Below are positions 37,433 to 44,981 of a DNA stretch of 64,000 bases, piece after piece; the first letter of the stretch is position 1, and every line of letters starts with the position of its first letter. The notes under the pieces are model-generated. The model made no database searches, had not been told where the DNA came from, and worked only from the letters and a program-made list of their open reading frames with translations. The DNA comes from Prevotella sp. (GTDB lineage: Bacteria > Bacteroidota > Bacteroidia > Bacteroidales > Bacteroidaceae). The DNA lies in NCBI GenBank assembly GCA_016281815.1, contig JAEEJK010000083.1, positions 41,312 through 105,311 of the forward strand. Reading direction: 5' to 3'. The position numbers were made by a program, and so were the translations under genes.

Positions 37433-38404
37433 TCAAACAAAAAGTGTGCCTTTTGCTGTTTTCTGACAGTACCATGAGAGGATATTTCCGTCTACAAACT
37501 CCCGTTTTCTCTGTATGGCTGTTGCTGGGACAGAGGGAGCAGGGGTGCCGTCACCCACTACAGCAGAACCGGTTTCCACCCTTATCTCATCCCATAGGTC
37601 GGCATCGATGAACGACTGCAAAGTGGAGCGCCCTCCCTCGACGAGCAGCGACAGCAGTTGTTTGTTGCGGCATTCTTCAAAAACCTCATCGATGCCATGG
37701 TCGGAGGAGAGCACCATCTTTATTGGGTCGGGGCCGCTCCAGTGGCGCACGTTGAGCAATGGATGCTCACGCTCTTCGGTGACCCGTCCCACAAGGATGG
37801 CATCATGCTCGGCGCGCAACCGATGCACCAACATCTTGGTGAAAACAGTCGAGATGGCTTTGGGCTGGAAGTGGTCGTCCAGGAACCCGTCGGCTGTCTG
37901 CGCCCATTTCAGCGTGATGTAAGGCCGGTGACATTGGTGGAAGGTAAAAAAACGCCGGTTGAGCCATCTGCACTCCTCCTCACACACTCCCACCTTCACC
38001 TCTATTCCTGCCTCGCGGATACGTTGGATGCCCTTCCCTTGCACCCGGGCGAAAGGGTCGACACATCCCACCACGACACGTCTGACACCCTTGCTGACAA
38101 TCAGGTCGGCACAGGGAGGTGTCTTCCCAAAGTGGGCGCAGGGCTCCAAACTGACATACACGGTAGCCTCGGGGAGCAGGTGCTCATCAGCATCTCTCAC
38201 AGAGGCAAAGGCAATCACCTCAGCATGCCCTTCACCGCAGCGCACATGATATCCCTCGCCGATGACGCGGCCTTGCGCCACAATCACCGCCCCCACCATC
38301 GGGTTGGGACGGGTAGTGAGCAATCCGCATTCGGCAAGTTGCAGACAACGGTGCATATACATCTCATCGATGGCTTCCTGTCGGGAATCTGTTGTCACAT
38401 GCAT
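37433..38404 (-). CDS. ribD: Bifunctional riboflavin biosynthesis deaminase/reductase
   Basis: About 323 residues. The N-terminal deaminase domain has G-H-A-E-V (zinc His/Glu) and P-C-A-H-F-G-K-T-P-P-C (zinc Cys). The C-terminal reductase domain (from about residue 160) includes LKWAQTADG, and LLVEGG near the end. It catalyses the second and third steps of riboflavin synthesis. A strong promoter (-7 at 38419-38426) places transcription start at about 38412, so ATGs at 38413 or further upstream cannot be used. I take 38404; Met at 38362 (MYMHRCLQLAE) is an equally good alternative by homology. Confidence 0.92.
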   Translation of the reverse strand: MHVTTDSRQEAIDEMYMHRCLQLAECGLLTTRPNPMVGAVIVAQGRVIGEGYHVRCGEGHAEVIAFASVRDADEHLLPEATVYVSLEPCAHFGKTPPCADLIVSKGVRRVVVGCVDPFARVQGKGIQRIREAGIEVKVGVCEEECRWLNRRFFTFHQCHRPYITLKWAQTADGFLDDHFQPKAISTVFTKMLVHRLRAEHDAILVGRVTEEREHPLLNVRHWSGPDPIKMVLSSDHGIDEVFEECRNKQLLSLLVEGGRSTLQSFIDADLWDEIRVETGSAVVGDGTPAPSVPATAIQRKREFVDGNILSWYCQKTAKGTLFV

Positions 38405-38418
38405 GTCACTCATGATTG

Positions 38419-38450
38419 CAAAGATACTATTAAACAAATGAAAAGCCAAA
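38419..38450 (-). promoter_or_regulatory. Promoter of the ribD operon
   Basis: Minus strand TTTG (38447-38450), a 20-nt spacer and TATCTTTG (38419-38426): a full consensus match, back-to-back with the prmC promoter. Confidence 0.85.
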
Positions 38451-38468
38451 TTTATTTAAGTTATTTGT

Positions 38469-38499
38469 TTTGATTTTCATTTGTCTTGCACTACCTTTG
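38469..38499 (+). promoter_or_regulatory. Promoter of the prmC-recX-comF operon
   Basis: TTTG (38469-38472), a 19-nt spacer and TACCTTTG (38492-38499): a full consensus match, 54 nt before the prmC start. It supports the start at 38553 over the longer frame. Confidence 0.87.
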
Positions 38500-38552
38500 C
38501 CAAAGGATTTAAGCAGGTATTCAAAATTTGCCCTACTTATCATCATCATCGG

Positions 38553-39509
38553 ATGGAAGGACTCAGTTATCAGCAACTATGGCAACAACTTGTTCCGCTC
38601 TATGAGGTCGGCGAGGCTCGCGCACTGGTGCGCCTGCTGATGGAAACTCAGTTTGGCATCAGCCTGCCCGACCTGCTATGCTACGGCACCAGTCTATTGG
38701 ATGAGGAGAAACAAGAGCAACTGCATGAGATGATGCGCCGGTTGAGGAACTCCGAACCCATACAATATGTGCTGGGCAAGGCAATGTTCTATGGCCGGAT
38801 GTTTCATGTGGAACCAGGTGTGCTGATTCCTCGCCCAGAGACAGAGGTGCTCTGCCGGTGGGTGATGGAAGACACCCCACCCCAACCCTCCCCCAAGGGG
38901 AGGGAGGCAACCTCCACACAGCCCCGCATCCTCGACATCGGCTGCGGCAGCGGCTGTATCGCCATCACCCTCGCTTTAGAGATTGAGGGAGCCCAGGTGA
39001 CGGCATACGACATATCCCCCAAGGCATTGGAGGTGACGCAGCACAATGCCAGCACCCTCGGGGCACAAATAACCACAAAGCAAATTGACATCCTCGCCGC
39101 CATGCTGCCCACAAAAGATGATAGGACATCTATAGAATCTAGAATATCTAGAGAATCTAAAATATCCAACATCACCGCCGAGAGCAAAGGGGAAAGTTTC
39201 GATATCATCGTCAGCAATCCCCCTTACATCTGCAGAGATGAGGCCGCTGCCATGCATCCAAATGTGCTGCGGCATGAGCCCCATGAGGCTCTTTTTGTGC
39301 CTGATGCCGACCCGCTATGTTTCTATTCCGCCATCGCGCGCTTTGCAAAGGTTCACCTGCCCCCCGGTGGCCTGCTGTTCTTTGAGTGCAACCCTGCCTA
39401 CACACAGGATGTCGCCCATCTGCTCTCCGCATCGGATTTCAGTGATGTCACCACCCACAACGATGATTTTGGAAAGACAAGGTTTGTAAAAGCCATCAAT
39501 AATATCTAG
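38553..39509 (+). CDS. prmC: Peptide chain release factor glutamine methyltransferase with two repeat-derived insertions
   Basis: A 318-residue SAM-dependent methyltransferase (family usually about 280). The N-terminal helical domain precedes FYGRMFHVEPGVLIPRPETE; SAM motif I is DIGCGSGCIAI, and the catalytic S-N-P-P-Y binds the glutamine of the GGQ motif. Two stretches look foreign: residues about 107-122 (PPQPSPKGREA) are encoded by a hairpin repeat also seen near 46110, and residues about 192-206 (SIESRISRESKIS) by a 9-nt repeat also found just after the stop. Both keep the frame. First gene of prmC-recX-comF. Confidence 0.94.
   Translation: MEGLSYQQLWQQLVPLYEVGEARALVRLLMETQFGISLPDLLCYGTSLLDEEKQEQLHEMMRRLRNSEPIQYVLGKAMFYGRMFHVEPGVLIPRPETEVLCRWVMEDTPPQPSPKGREATSTQPRILDIGCGSGCIAITLALEIEGAQVTAYDISPKALEVTQHNASTLGAQITTKQIDILAAMLPTKDDRTSIESRISRESKISNITAESKGESFDIIVSNPPYICRDEAAAMHPNVLRHEPHEALFVPDADPLCFYSAIARFAKVHLPPGGLLFFECNPAYTQDVAHLLSASDFSDVTTHNDDFGKTRFVKAINNI
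38871..38911. repeat. REP-like hairpin repeat captured in prmC
   Basis: A C/A-rich flank followed by CCCTCCCC (38886-38893), a 3-nt loop and GGGGAGGG (38897-38904) gives an 8-bp stem. The same layout occurs at 46109-46141 and in degenerate form in gldL. It encodes Pro/Gln/Ser/Lys-rich residues just before the methyltransferase core. Confidence 0.75.
39126..39170. repeat. In-frame 9-nt repeat (AATATCTAG-like) inside prmC
   Basis: Five degenerate 9-nt units (for example AGAATCTAG, AATATCTAG, AGAATCTAA) lie in the coding sequence between the LPTKDD segment and the catalytic motif. The period of nine preserves the frame. The same unit recurs at 39503-39547. Confidence 0.75.
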
Positions 39510-39547
39510 AAAATCTAGAACATCTAGAGAATCTAGAATATCTAGAA
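39503..39547. repeat. 9-nt array spanning the prmC stop codon
   Basis: Five units of TATCTAGAA-like sequence (39503-39511, then 9-nt steps). The TAG stop of prmC (39507-39509) is inside the first unit. The array ends 15 nt before the recX start. Confidence 0.85.
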
Positions 39548-39562
39548 AAAAACAAAATATCT

Positions 39563-40057
39563 ATGAAGGATCTCACCGAACAAGAGGCACTCTTCCGCCT
39601 CACCACACTCTGTTCCCAGGCCGAGCACTGCTCATGGGAGATGACCGAGAAGATGCGGCGCTGGGGACTCAGCGCCGAGGCTCAGGCACGTATCATGAAG
39701 TATCTGACAGACGAGCGCTATATCGATGAGACACGCTACTGCCGCGCCTTTGTACGCGACAAGATCAGGCACAACAAATGGGGCCGCAGGAAAGTAGAGC
39801 AGGCACTGCTGGCAAAGCGTATCAGCCGCGATATCTACCTGCCTGTGCTTGATGAGACCGATGATGCCGACTATCTTGAGGTGCTCCGCCCGCTGCTGAA
39901 GTCTCGCCGCAGCCAATTGAGCGGCATGAGTGACTATGAGATGCGCGGCCGCCTGGTGCGCTTTGCCATGAGCCGTGGCTTCACCTTCGACATTATCCGC
40001 CAGTGCCTTGAGGTCGATGACCTTGACGTGGAAGAAGGAGACAGCGACGATGATTAG
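39563..40057 (+). CDS. recX: RecX regulatory protein
   Basis: A 164-residue helical protein built from three-helix repeats. CSWEMTEKMRRWG, YIDETRYCRAFVRDK and W-G-R-R-K-V-E-Q-A-L are RecX family blocks. It binds RecA filaments and limits recombination activity. The C-terminus is very acidic (EEGDSDDD). It lies in the prmC operon and overlaps comF by eight bases. Confidence 0.93.
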   Translation: MKDLTEQEALFRLTTLCSQAEHCSWEMTEKMRRWGLSAEAQARIMKYLTDERYIDETRYCRAFVRDKIRHNKWGRRKVEQALLAKRISRDIYLPVLDETDDADYLEVLRPLLKSRRSQLSGMSDYEMRGRLVRFAMSRGFTFDIIRQCLEVDDLDVEEGDSDDD

Positions 40058-40742
40058 TTTTTGGCATCGGTTGCTCAACCTCATCTCGCCCGATGCCTGT
40101 GTGGTGTGCGGCTGCCGCCTCGGTGTCGAGGAGGAGGTACTATGCACCTCTTGCAACCTGCATCTTCCCCGCACTTTTTTTGCCGCTCAGGGCAAAGACA
40201 ACCTGATGGCGCGCCGCTTCTGGGGACGCATACCCATCGAACGGGCCGCCGCCCTGTTCTATTATGAGGCTGGTTCGGAGGTGAGCCGCATCATCTACCA
40301 ACTGAAATACAATGGCCGTTCTGATATCGGCGAGGTGATAGGACGCATGGCTGCGGAGGAATTTGCTGCCAATGACTTCTTCGGAGACATCGACCTCATC
40401 ATCCCCGTTCCTTTGGCCAAGAAACGTGAGCGACAGCGCGGATACAACCAGAGCGAGTCCATCGCACGCGGCGTGGCATCGGTCACTGGCCTTCCCTTGG
40501 TATGCGATGCAGTCAAGCGGCTTAGTTTCAAGGAAAGCCAGACACAAAAGAGCCTGCGTGAGAGAATGGAGAATGTGGAGGATGCCTTCCAACTGACGGG
40601 AAAGGTCAACCTTCAGAATCGTCATGTGCTGATGGTCGACGACATCGTCACCTCTGGTGCCACCATCTGCTCCTGTGCGAAGCCTCTGCTGTCAGCAGGG
40701 GGACTCCGCATCAGTGTCTTGTCATTGGGCGTGGTGAAATAA
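40050..40742 (+). CDS. ComF family phosphoribosyltransferase-like protein
   Basis: A 230-residue protein. The N-terminal zinc-finger-like C-V-V-C and C-T-S-C pairs, IPVPLAKKRERQRGYNQ, and the PRPP-binding loop LMVDDIVTSGATI are those of ComF/GntX. Linked elsewhere to DNA uptake and transformation, in line with comM in the window. I start at 40050 (MISFWHRLLNL), inside the recX end; a longer frame from 39975 would overlap recX by 83 nt and lacks family character. Confidence 0.9.
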   Translation: MISFWHRLLNLISPDACVVCGCRLGVEEEVLCTSCNLHLPRTFFAAQGKDNLMARRFWGRIPIERAAALFYYEAGSEVSRIIYQLKYNGRSDIGEVIGRMAAEEFAANDFFGDIDLIIPVPLAKKRERQRGYNQSESIARGVASVTGLPLVCDAVKRLSFKESQTQKSLRERMENVEDAFQLTGKVNLQNRHVLMVDDIVTSGATICSCAKPLLSAGGLRISVLSLGVVK

Positions 40743-40760
40743 TCTCAAATCAAGCGAAAC

Positions 40761-41321
40761 TCAATTCACAGACAGCACTCCAAATGGTCCTGTGGTAGCA
40801 GCACGGTATCGGGTGAGCCGCTTTCCTTGTTCTCCCGATGCGACAAAGCCATCATTGTTAAGGTCATACTGTCTGTGACAGACGGCACAAGATGCCAGTC
40901 CGTTGGTGCTCACAGACAGCGGTTTGCTGCGGATGGGTATGTCATTGGGGTCGAAGCAGTTGGGGCATTCCCGGTCGAAAGCGTAGAAGACAGCCGGAAT
41001 GTTGAGTGTGCCGTATCCCACAATGATGCCGTTGTTGTAGCCTAAAATGATGGTGCGTTTCTTATCTATGGCATTGAGAATCTTGCTGCTTGACTGTCCC
41101 GCGCTGTTGGTAAAGACAAAACTCTCTGCCCCACCCTTCACCGTTTGGGTGATGGTGCAGAAAGTGCCGGGAGCAGCAGGATTCATAGCACTGGCAAGGG
41201 TAGCATCCTGGTGGACGCTGTTGTCAATGATAAGAATACATGCGCCAACCGTATACTCGTTCTCGGTTTCGCCACACGCGGCGAACAGGGCACAAGTGAG
41301 TAGGAAAAGCCACTTCCTCAT
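40761..41321 (-). CDS. Lipoprotein with two CxxC pairs
   Basis: A 186-residue lipoprotein (LLTCALFAAC, Cys16 in a lipobox). The mature part has E-C-P-N-C-F and S-C-A-V-C-H about 33 residues apart near the C-terminus, followed by a D-L-N-N-D-G loop. Two cysteine pairs with a nearby His resemble a metal or Fe-S site (Rieske-like spacing is not exact), so the cofactor is uncertain. Its start overlaps the argH stop as ATGA and it is the last gene of the pyrE operon. Function unknown. Confidence 0.72.
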   Translation of the reverse strand: MRKWLFLLTCALFAACGETENEYTVGACILIIDNSVHQDATLASAMNPAAPGTFCTITQTVKGGAESFVFTNSAGQSSSKILNAIDKKRTIILGYNNGIIVGYGTLNIPAVFYAFDRECPNCFDPNDIPIRSKPLSVSTNGLASCAVCHRQYDLNNDGFVASGEQGKRLTRYRAATTGPFGVLSVN

Positions 41322-42649
41322 GACAGCAGCGATTTTTCTGCTTCGGCCACTCGCTCGAAATGGAAGCCGCCGAAGGTCTGTTGCATCAACTCGCTGATGC
41401 GGTCATTGCACAGGTTGCCGATGCTGCCCTCATGGGTATGGCGTATATGCTTGTCGGGAACGAAGCGTCCTGCCTCAATGTCCAACCCCACTTTTTTGTA
41501 GGCATCGCGGAAAGGCATTCCCGCCGCAGCAAGGCGGTTGACTTCCTCGACAGAGAAGATGGGGTCATAAAGCGGATTGTCGAGGATATGCTCATTGACC
41601 TCGATGCGGTTGATGATGTAGGCAGCCATCTGCAAACAATCCTTCAGTTCGTCGAACGCGGGCAGGAACACCTCCTTGATGATCTGCAGGTCGCGGAAAT
41701 AGCCGCTTGGCAGGTTGTTCATGATGAGCGTCACCTGCTGCGGCAGTGCCTGCAGTTTGTTGCACTTGGCCCTGATGAGTTCAAAGACATCGGGATTTTT
41801 CTTATGGGGCATGATGCTGCTGCCAGTAGTACATTCCTTGGGCAGACGTACGAAGGAGAAATTCTGACTGTTGAACAGACAGGCATCAAACGCGAGTTTT
41901 GCCACAGTTCCGGCGACAGTTGCCATGGCAAACGCCACGTTGCGCTCCATCTTTCCCCTTCCCATCTGGGCATACACCACGTTGTAGTCCATGGAATCGA
42001 AGCCCAAAAGCCGCGTGGTCATCGTCCGGTCGAGGGGGAACGAACTGCCATATCCCGCGGCACTTCCCAGCGGGTTGCGGTTGGTCATGCGATAGGCGGC
42101 CTGCAGGAAGAGCATGTCGTCGGCCAGACTCTCTGCATAGGCGCCGAACCACAGTCCGAACGAACTGGGCATGGCCACCTGCAGGTGGGTGTAACCGGGC
42201 ATCAGCACATCCTTGTATTGCTCGCTCTTGGCAATCAACTCTTCGAAAAGCACCATGACGGCCTCTGCGATGTCCTGCAATTGGTGACGTGTAAAGAGTT
42301 TCAGGTCGACCAATACCTGGTCATTGCGCGACCGTCCGCTGTGTATCTTCTTTCCCATGTCGCCAAGTTGGCGGGTGAGCATCAGTTCTACTTGGGAATG
42401 AACATCCTCCACACCTTCCTCAATGACGAACTCCCCTCTCATGCAGAGGGCATGGATATCGCGAAGGGCGGCCAGCAACTGCCGCAGTTCATCCTTTTCC
42501 AAGAGTCCGATAGACTCGAGCATGGTGATGTGCGCCATCGACCCCAGCACATCATAAGGTGCCAGATAGAGGTCCATCTCTCTGTCGCGCCCCACGGTGA
42601 AGCGCTCTATCTCACTGTTGATTGAAAAGTCTTTCTCCCAAAGTTTCAT
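41318..42649 (-). CDS. argH: Argininosuccinate lyase
   Basis: A 443-residue member of the fumarase/aspartase superfamily. The signature loop GSSIMPHKKNPD with the catalytic serine lies near residue 275; DVHSQVE and SGRSRNDQV form the other parts of the active site. It splits argininosuccinate into arginine and fumarate. Family length is about 450. A heptanucleotide array lies just upstream. Confidence 0.96.
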   Translation of the reverse strand: MKLWEKDFSINSEIERFTVGRDREMDLYLAPYDVLGSMAHITMLESIGLLEKDELRQLLAALRDIHALCMRGEFVIEEGVEDVHSQVELMLTRQLGDMGKKIHSGRSRNDQVLVDLKLFTRHQLQDIAEAVMVLFEELIAKSEQYKDVLMPGYTHLQVAMPSSFGLWFGAYAESLADDMLFLQAAYRMTNRNPLGSAAGYGSSFPLDRTMTTRLLGFDSMDYNVVYAQMGRGKMERNVAFAMATVAGTVAKLAFDACLFNSQNFSFVRLPKECTTGSSIMPHKKNPDVFELIRAKCNKLQALPQQVTLIMNNLPSGYFRDLQIIKEVFLPAFDELKDCLQMAAYIINRIEVNEHILDNPLYDPIFSVEEVNRLAAAGMPFRDAYKKVGLDIEAGRFVPDKHIRHTHEGSIGNLCNDRISELMQQTFGGFHFERVAEAEKSLLS

Positions 42650-42664
42650 TGCCCCAACAACTAA

Positions 42665-42711
42665 AACTATGAACTATAAACTATGAACTATGAATTATGA
42701 ACTATGAACTA
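42665..42711. repeat. Heptanucleotide array AACTATG between the SRPBCC gene and argH
   Basis: Six units (plus strand AACTATG, with AACTATA and AATTATG variants) and a partial seventh that contains the TAG stop of the SRPBCC gene. On the mRNA strand each unit reads CATAGTT and holds a TAG. The array ends about 15 nt before the argH ATG. Confidence 0.88.
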
Positions 42712-43125
42712 CTCATACTTTCCCGCCGCAATGGCATCGGCCAGTTTCTCCAACCCAGCCTGCAGGGGTTTTGAGATCATTCCCTTGACAAACGGGTTGA
42801 GGTCTGATTTGATGGTGAGTTTCATCTTGCACACCGTATCGGTGACAGGCAGCAACTGCACCCAAAGATTGAAGGGCAGCGGTGAACTAACTGTCTCATA
42901 TTTAATGGTCTTGGGCTCCTCCCTGTCACAGATACGGATGGAGATGCTGCCCACGGGTGGCACACTCATGGTGATGGAGTCGTTGGAGAAGATGATTTCG
43001 TCGCGCTGCTCTTCAGGCAGTCGGTCACGCACCTCCTCACTCAACTGCAGGTCGCTGAGCCTGTGGTAGACAGCCTCCTGCGAATATGGGATTTCCCTGA
43101 TGCTGCTTTCAAATTTTGTTTCCAT
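42709..43125 (-). CDS. SRPBCC (START/Bet v1-like) family protein
   Basis: A 138-residue single-domain protein. The N-terminus METKFESSIREIPYSQEAVYHRLSD, the central PVGSISIRI and the C-terminal helix KPLQAGLEKLADAI fit the SRPBCC ligand-binding fold. Proteins of this type often sit next to pyrE in Bacteroidota. Ligand and role are unknown. Located in the pyrE-argH operon, flanked on both sides by heptanucleotide arrays. Confidence 0.8.
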   Translation of the reverse strand: METKFESSIREIPYSQEAVYHRLSDLQLSEEVRDRLPEEQRDEIIFSNDSITMSVPPVGSISIRICDREEPKTIKYETVSSPLPFNLWVQLLPVTDTVCKMKLTIKSDLNPFVKGMISKPLQAGLEKLADAIAAGKYE

Positions 43126-43192
43126 AATCTTTTCGGATCGTTAAAAAGTGATGTCTTTTGCATCTTGCAATAAGGAGTTCCAAATATCTATA

Positions 43193-43258
43193 TCAACACA
43201 AAGATACAGAGATACAGAGTCTTAAATATCCCTTTGTGTTTCAGTTTCTCTGTGTTGA
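43193..43258. repeat. Imperfect long hairpin of the TCAACACAAAG family
   Basis: Arms 43193-43219 and about 43232-43258 pair imperfectly; both begin TCAACACA. The sequence is related to the perfect hairpin at 44915-44963, so it is probably a dispersed repeat. It lies in the 219-nt pyrE-SRPBCC gap. Confidence 0.6.
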
Positions 43259-43282
43259 ATCGGAATATGCAAGATCCATCAT

Positions 43283-43350
43283 CATTCTTCACTCTTCATT
43301 CTTCACTCTTCATTCTTCACTCTTCACTCTTCATTCTTCACTCTTCACTT
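43283..43350. repeat. Heptanucleotide array CACTCTT/CATTCTT at the pyrE stop
   Basis: Nine exact 7-nt units (43283-43345) plus a partial one. The TGA stop of pyrE lies at 43345-43347 inside the array. The mRNA-strand unit AGTGAAG/AATGAAG contains TGA, so successive units present a stop in all three frames. Confidence 0.9.
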
Positions 43351-43974
43351 CCACCCCGCCGGGTCCTTGCGCCAGTCATTGAGCAGTTGGATGTCGCTCT
43401 CGGCGATATATCCTGTTTCGAGTGCAGTAGCCACCACATGGTCATAGTCGGTGAGGGTGACGAGTTTGACACCAGCCTCTTCGAATGCCTTCTCTGCCAC
43501 GTCGAAGCCATAGGTGTAGGAGGCCACCATGCCTACCACCTCGCAACCATGCCGCCGCAGGGCTTCCACGGCCTTGAGGCTGCTGCCTCCGGTAGAGATG
43601 AGGTCTTCCACGACCACGACCTTCAGGCCTGGCTTCAGTTCTCCCTCGATGAGATTCTCGAGTCCGTGGTCTTTTGGTTTGCTCCTGACGTAGGCGAAGG
43701 GCAGGTTGAGTGCGTCAGCCACGAGTGCGCCTTGTGCGATGGCACCGGTGGCAACTCCTGCTACGGCCTCTGCCTCAGGGAAATGCTCCAGCACGGCATG
43801 GGTCAGTTCCAATTTGACAAATGTCCTCAACTCGGCAAACGACAATGTCTTTCGGTTGTCGCAGTAGAAGGGTGATTTCCATCCCGATGCCCATGTGAAG
43901 GGGTCGTTGGGCTGCAATTTGATGGCTTTGATAGCCAGCAGTTTCTTGGCGAATTCTTTTTTGAGGTTGTTCAT
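43345..43974 (-). CDS. pyrE: Orotate phosphoribosyltransferase
   Basis: A 209-residue type I phosphoribosyltransferase. FTWASGWKSPFYCDNR is the orotate-binding loop, and V-V-V-E-D-L-I-S-T-G-G-S is the PRPP loop. It forms OMP from orotate in pyrimidine synthesis. The start is taken at Met 43974 (MNNLKKEFAKK); Met 43980 is equally possible, and a 44010 start is less likely. The final Lys codon and TGA merge into a heptanucleotide array. Confidence 0.95.
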   Translation of the reverse strand: MNNLKKEFAKKLLAIKAIKLQPNDPFTWASGWKSPFYCDNRKTLSFAELRTFVKLELTHAVLEHFPEAEAVAGVATGAIAQGALVADALNLPFAYVRSKPKDHGLENLIEGELKPGLKVVVVEDLISTGGSSLKAVEALRRHGCEVVGMVASYTYGFDVAEKAFEEAGVKLVTLTDYDHVVATALETGYIAESDIQLLNDWRKDPAGWK

Positions 43975-44035
43975 ATTCATTCTCTGATGAAGGTTGTGAT
44001 GCGCTGTCATCTTATGACATCCCGCATCTGTTGTG

Positions 44036-44067
44036 CAAAATTACACATAATTTCGCAAACACCCAAA
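44036..44067 (-). promoter_or_regulatory. Promoter of the pyrE-SRPBCC-argH operon
   Basis: Minus strand TTTG (44064-44067), a 20-nt spacer and TAATTTTG (44036-44043), a full consensus match 62 nt before the pyrE ATG. Confidence 0.8.
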
Positions 44068-44157
44068 AAGAGGCACCAAATAGTAATTCAAAATGCCCTA
44101 CTCATAATGATGAGAGGCGGCTCAAGAAAAACATGATGATTATTTCTTAAAAACCAC

Positions 44158-44187
44158 TTAGTTATTTCAAAGAAAAGATTAATTTTG
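44158..44187 (+). promoter_or_regulatory. Putative promoter of the FKBP gene
   Basis: TTAG (44158-44161), an 18-nt spacer and TAATTTTG (44180-44187). It is a near-consensus match with a 185-nt leader before the start. Confidence 0.5.
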
Positions 44188-44371
44188 TATCATCAACAAA
44201 AAACATTGATGAATGGATAGAAACTATACATACAAAGTGTTAGGTTGCGTAAATGAGGTATATAAAGAACTTGGCCATTGGCAGTGCAGCAGATGAGCAG
44301 GCTTCTCACCATAGAATTCCTTATTTCCTTGATTCTTTAGACTATTTGACAATAACAAACGAACAAAGACA

Positions 44372-44893
44372 ATGAGAAAAAGCGTATTTATGATGGCCGC
44401 AGCAGGCCTGATGATTCTCGCCTCCTGTGGAGGCAACAGCAACAAAGAGGTTGTGCAGCAAGCCGCTTCCGAAGAGAAAGACACCACAGCCAGCGTCGCC
44501 GTGGTACGCGACACCTTCCCCGCCGACCGCTGGATGGAGGAGAACAAACAGAAAGATGGTGTGGTGGAAGAGAACGGCATCCAGTACAAAGTGCTTCAGG
44601 AAGGTACGGGCGACAAGCCCAACAAGCGCAAGCGCGTGAAGATGAACTTCGAGGTGCGCCTGACCAATGGCAAGTTGGTGGAGTCGCACTGGGGAAAGGA
44701 TGTGATGGAACTGCCCGTGGCGAATGTCATCCCCGGTCTGCAGAACGCCCTCACCCTCATGCCCGAAGGCTCCACTTGGGAAATCTACATCCCCTGGCAA
44801 TTAGGATACGGAACTGAAGGTTCAAAAAACATTCCTCCCTACTCCGCATTGATTTTCAAGGTGAAACTGATCGAAGTGGTGAAACTGAAATAA
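44372..44893 (+). CDS. FKBP-type peptidyl-prolyl isomerase lipoprotein
   Basis: A 173-residue protein. Signal and lipobox LMILASCGG (Cys19) place it in the envelope. An acidic linker leads to an FKBP domain: QYKVLQEGTGDKP, then VIPGLQNAL, a Y-I-P-W-Q-L-G-Y-G block and IPPYSALIFKVKLIEV. The usual GxxF and VIxG motifs are recognisable, though some catalytic-pocket residues differ. It may assist folding of secreted proteins in the periplasm. A 22-bp hairpin follows its stop. Confidence 0.92.
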   Translation: MRKSVFMMAAAGLMILASCGGNSNKEVVQQAASEEKDTTASVAVVRDTFPADRWMEENKQKDGVVEENGIQYKVLQEGTGDKPNKRKRVKMNFEVRLTNGKLVESHWGKDVMELPVANVIPGLQNALTLMPEGSTWEIYIPWQLGYGTEGSKNIPPYSALIFKVKLIEVVKLK

Positions 44894-44914
44894 AGATTTT
44901 GAAATAGATTCAAT

Positions 44915-44963
44915 AAAGAGAAACGGAGGCACAAAGTTTTTCTTTGTGCCTCCGTTTCTCTTT
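44915..44963. terminator. 22-bp perfect hairpin between convergent genes
   Basis: Arms 44915-44936 and 44942-44963 are perfect reverse complements around a TTTTT loop. Placed between the convergent FKBP and hydrolase genes, it can act as a bidirectional terminator. It also belongs to the TCAACACAAAG repeat family seen at 43193. Confidence 0.8.
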
Positions 44964-44981
44964 GTGTTGATAAAGGGGAGT

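Larger units (their letters stand above)
44011..44371. other. Divergent intergenic region between pyrE and the FKBP gene
   Basis: It contains the pyrE promoter and a weaker FKBP-gene promoter. About 180 nt of leader precede the FKBP gene. I see no gene or recognisable RNA structure other than a short ATCAA/TTGAT dyad near 44190. Confidence 0.55.

Noticed and set aside
40761..41321. A Rieske ferredoxin
   Set aside because: The two Cys pairs do not follow the C-x-H...C-x2-H order of Rieske sites, so I only call a CxxC lipoprotein.
41360..42625. A 421-codon plus-strand open frame opposite argH
   Set aside because: It mirrors the complete argininosuccinate lyase and shows no family motifs.
44189..44371. 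A riboswitch in the FKBP leader
   Set aside because: No conserved core or convincing fold could be found; length alone is not evidence.
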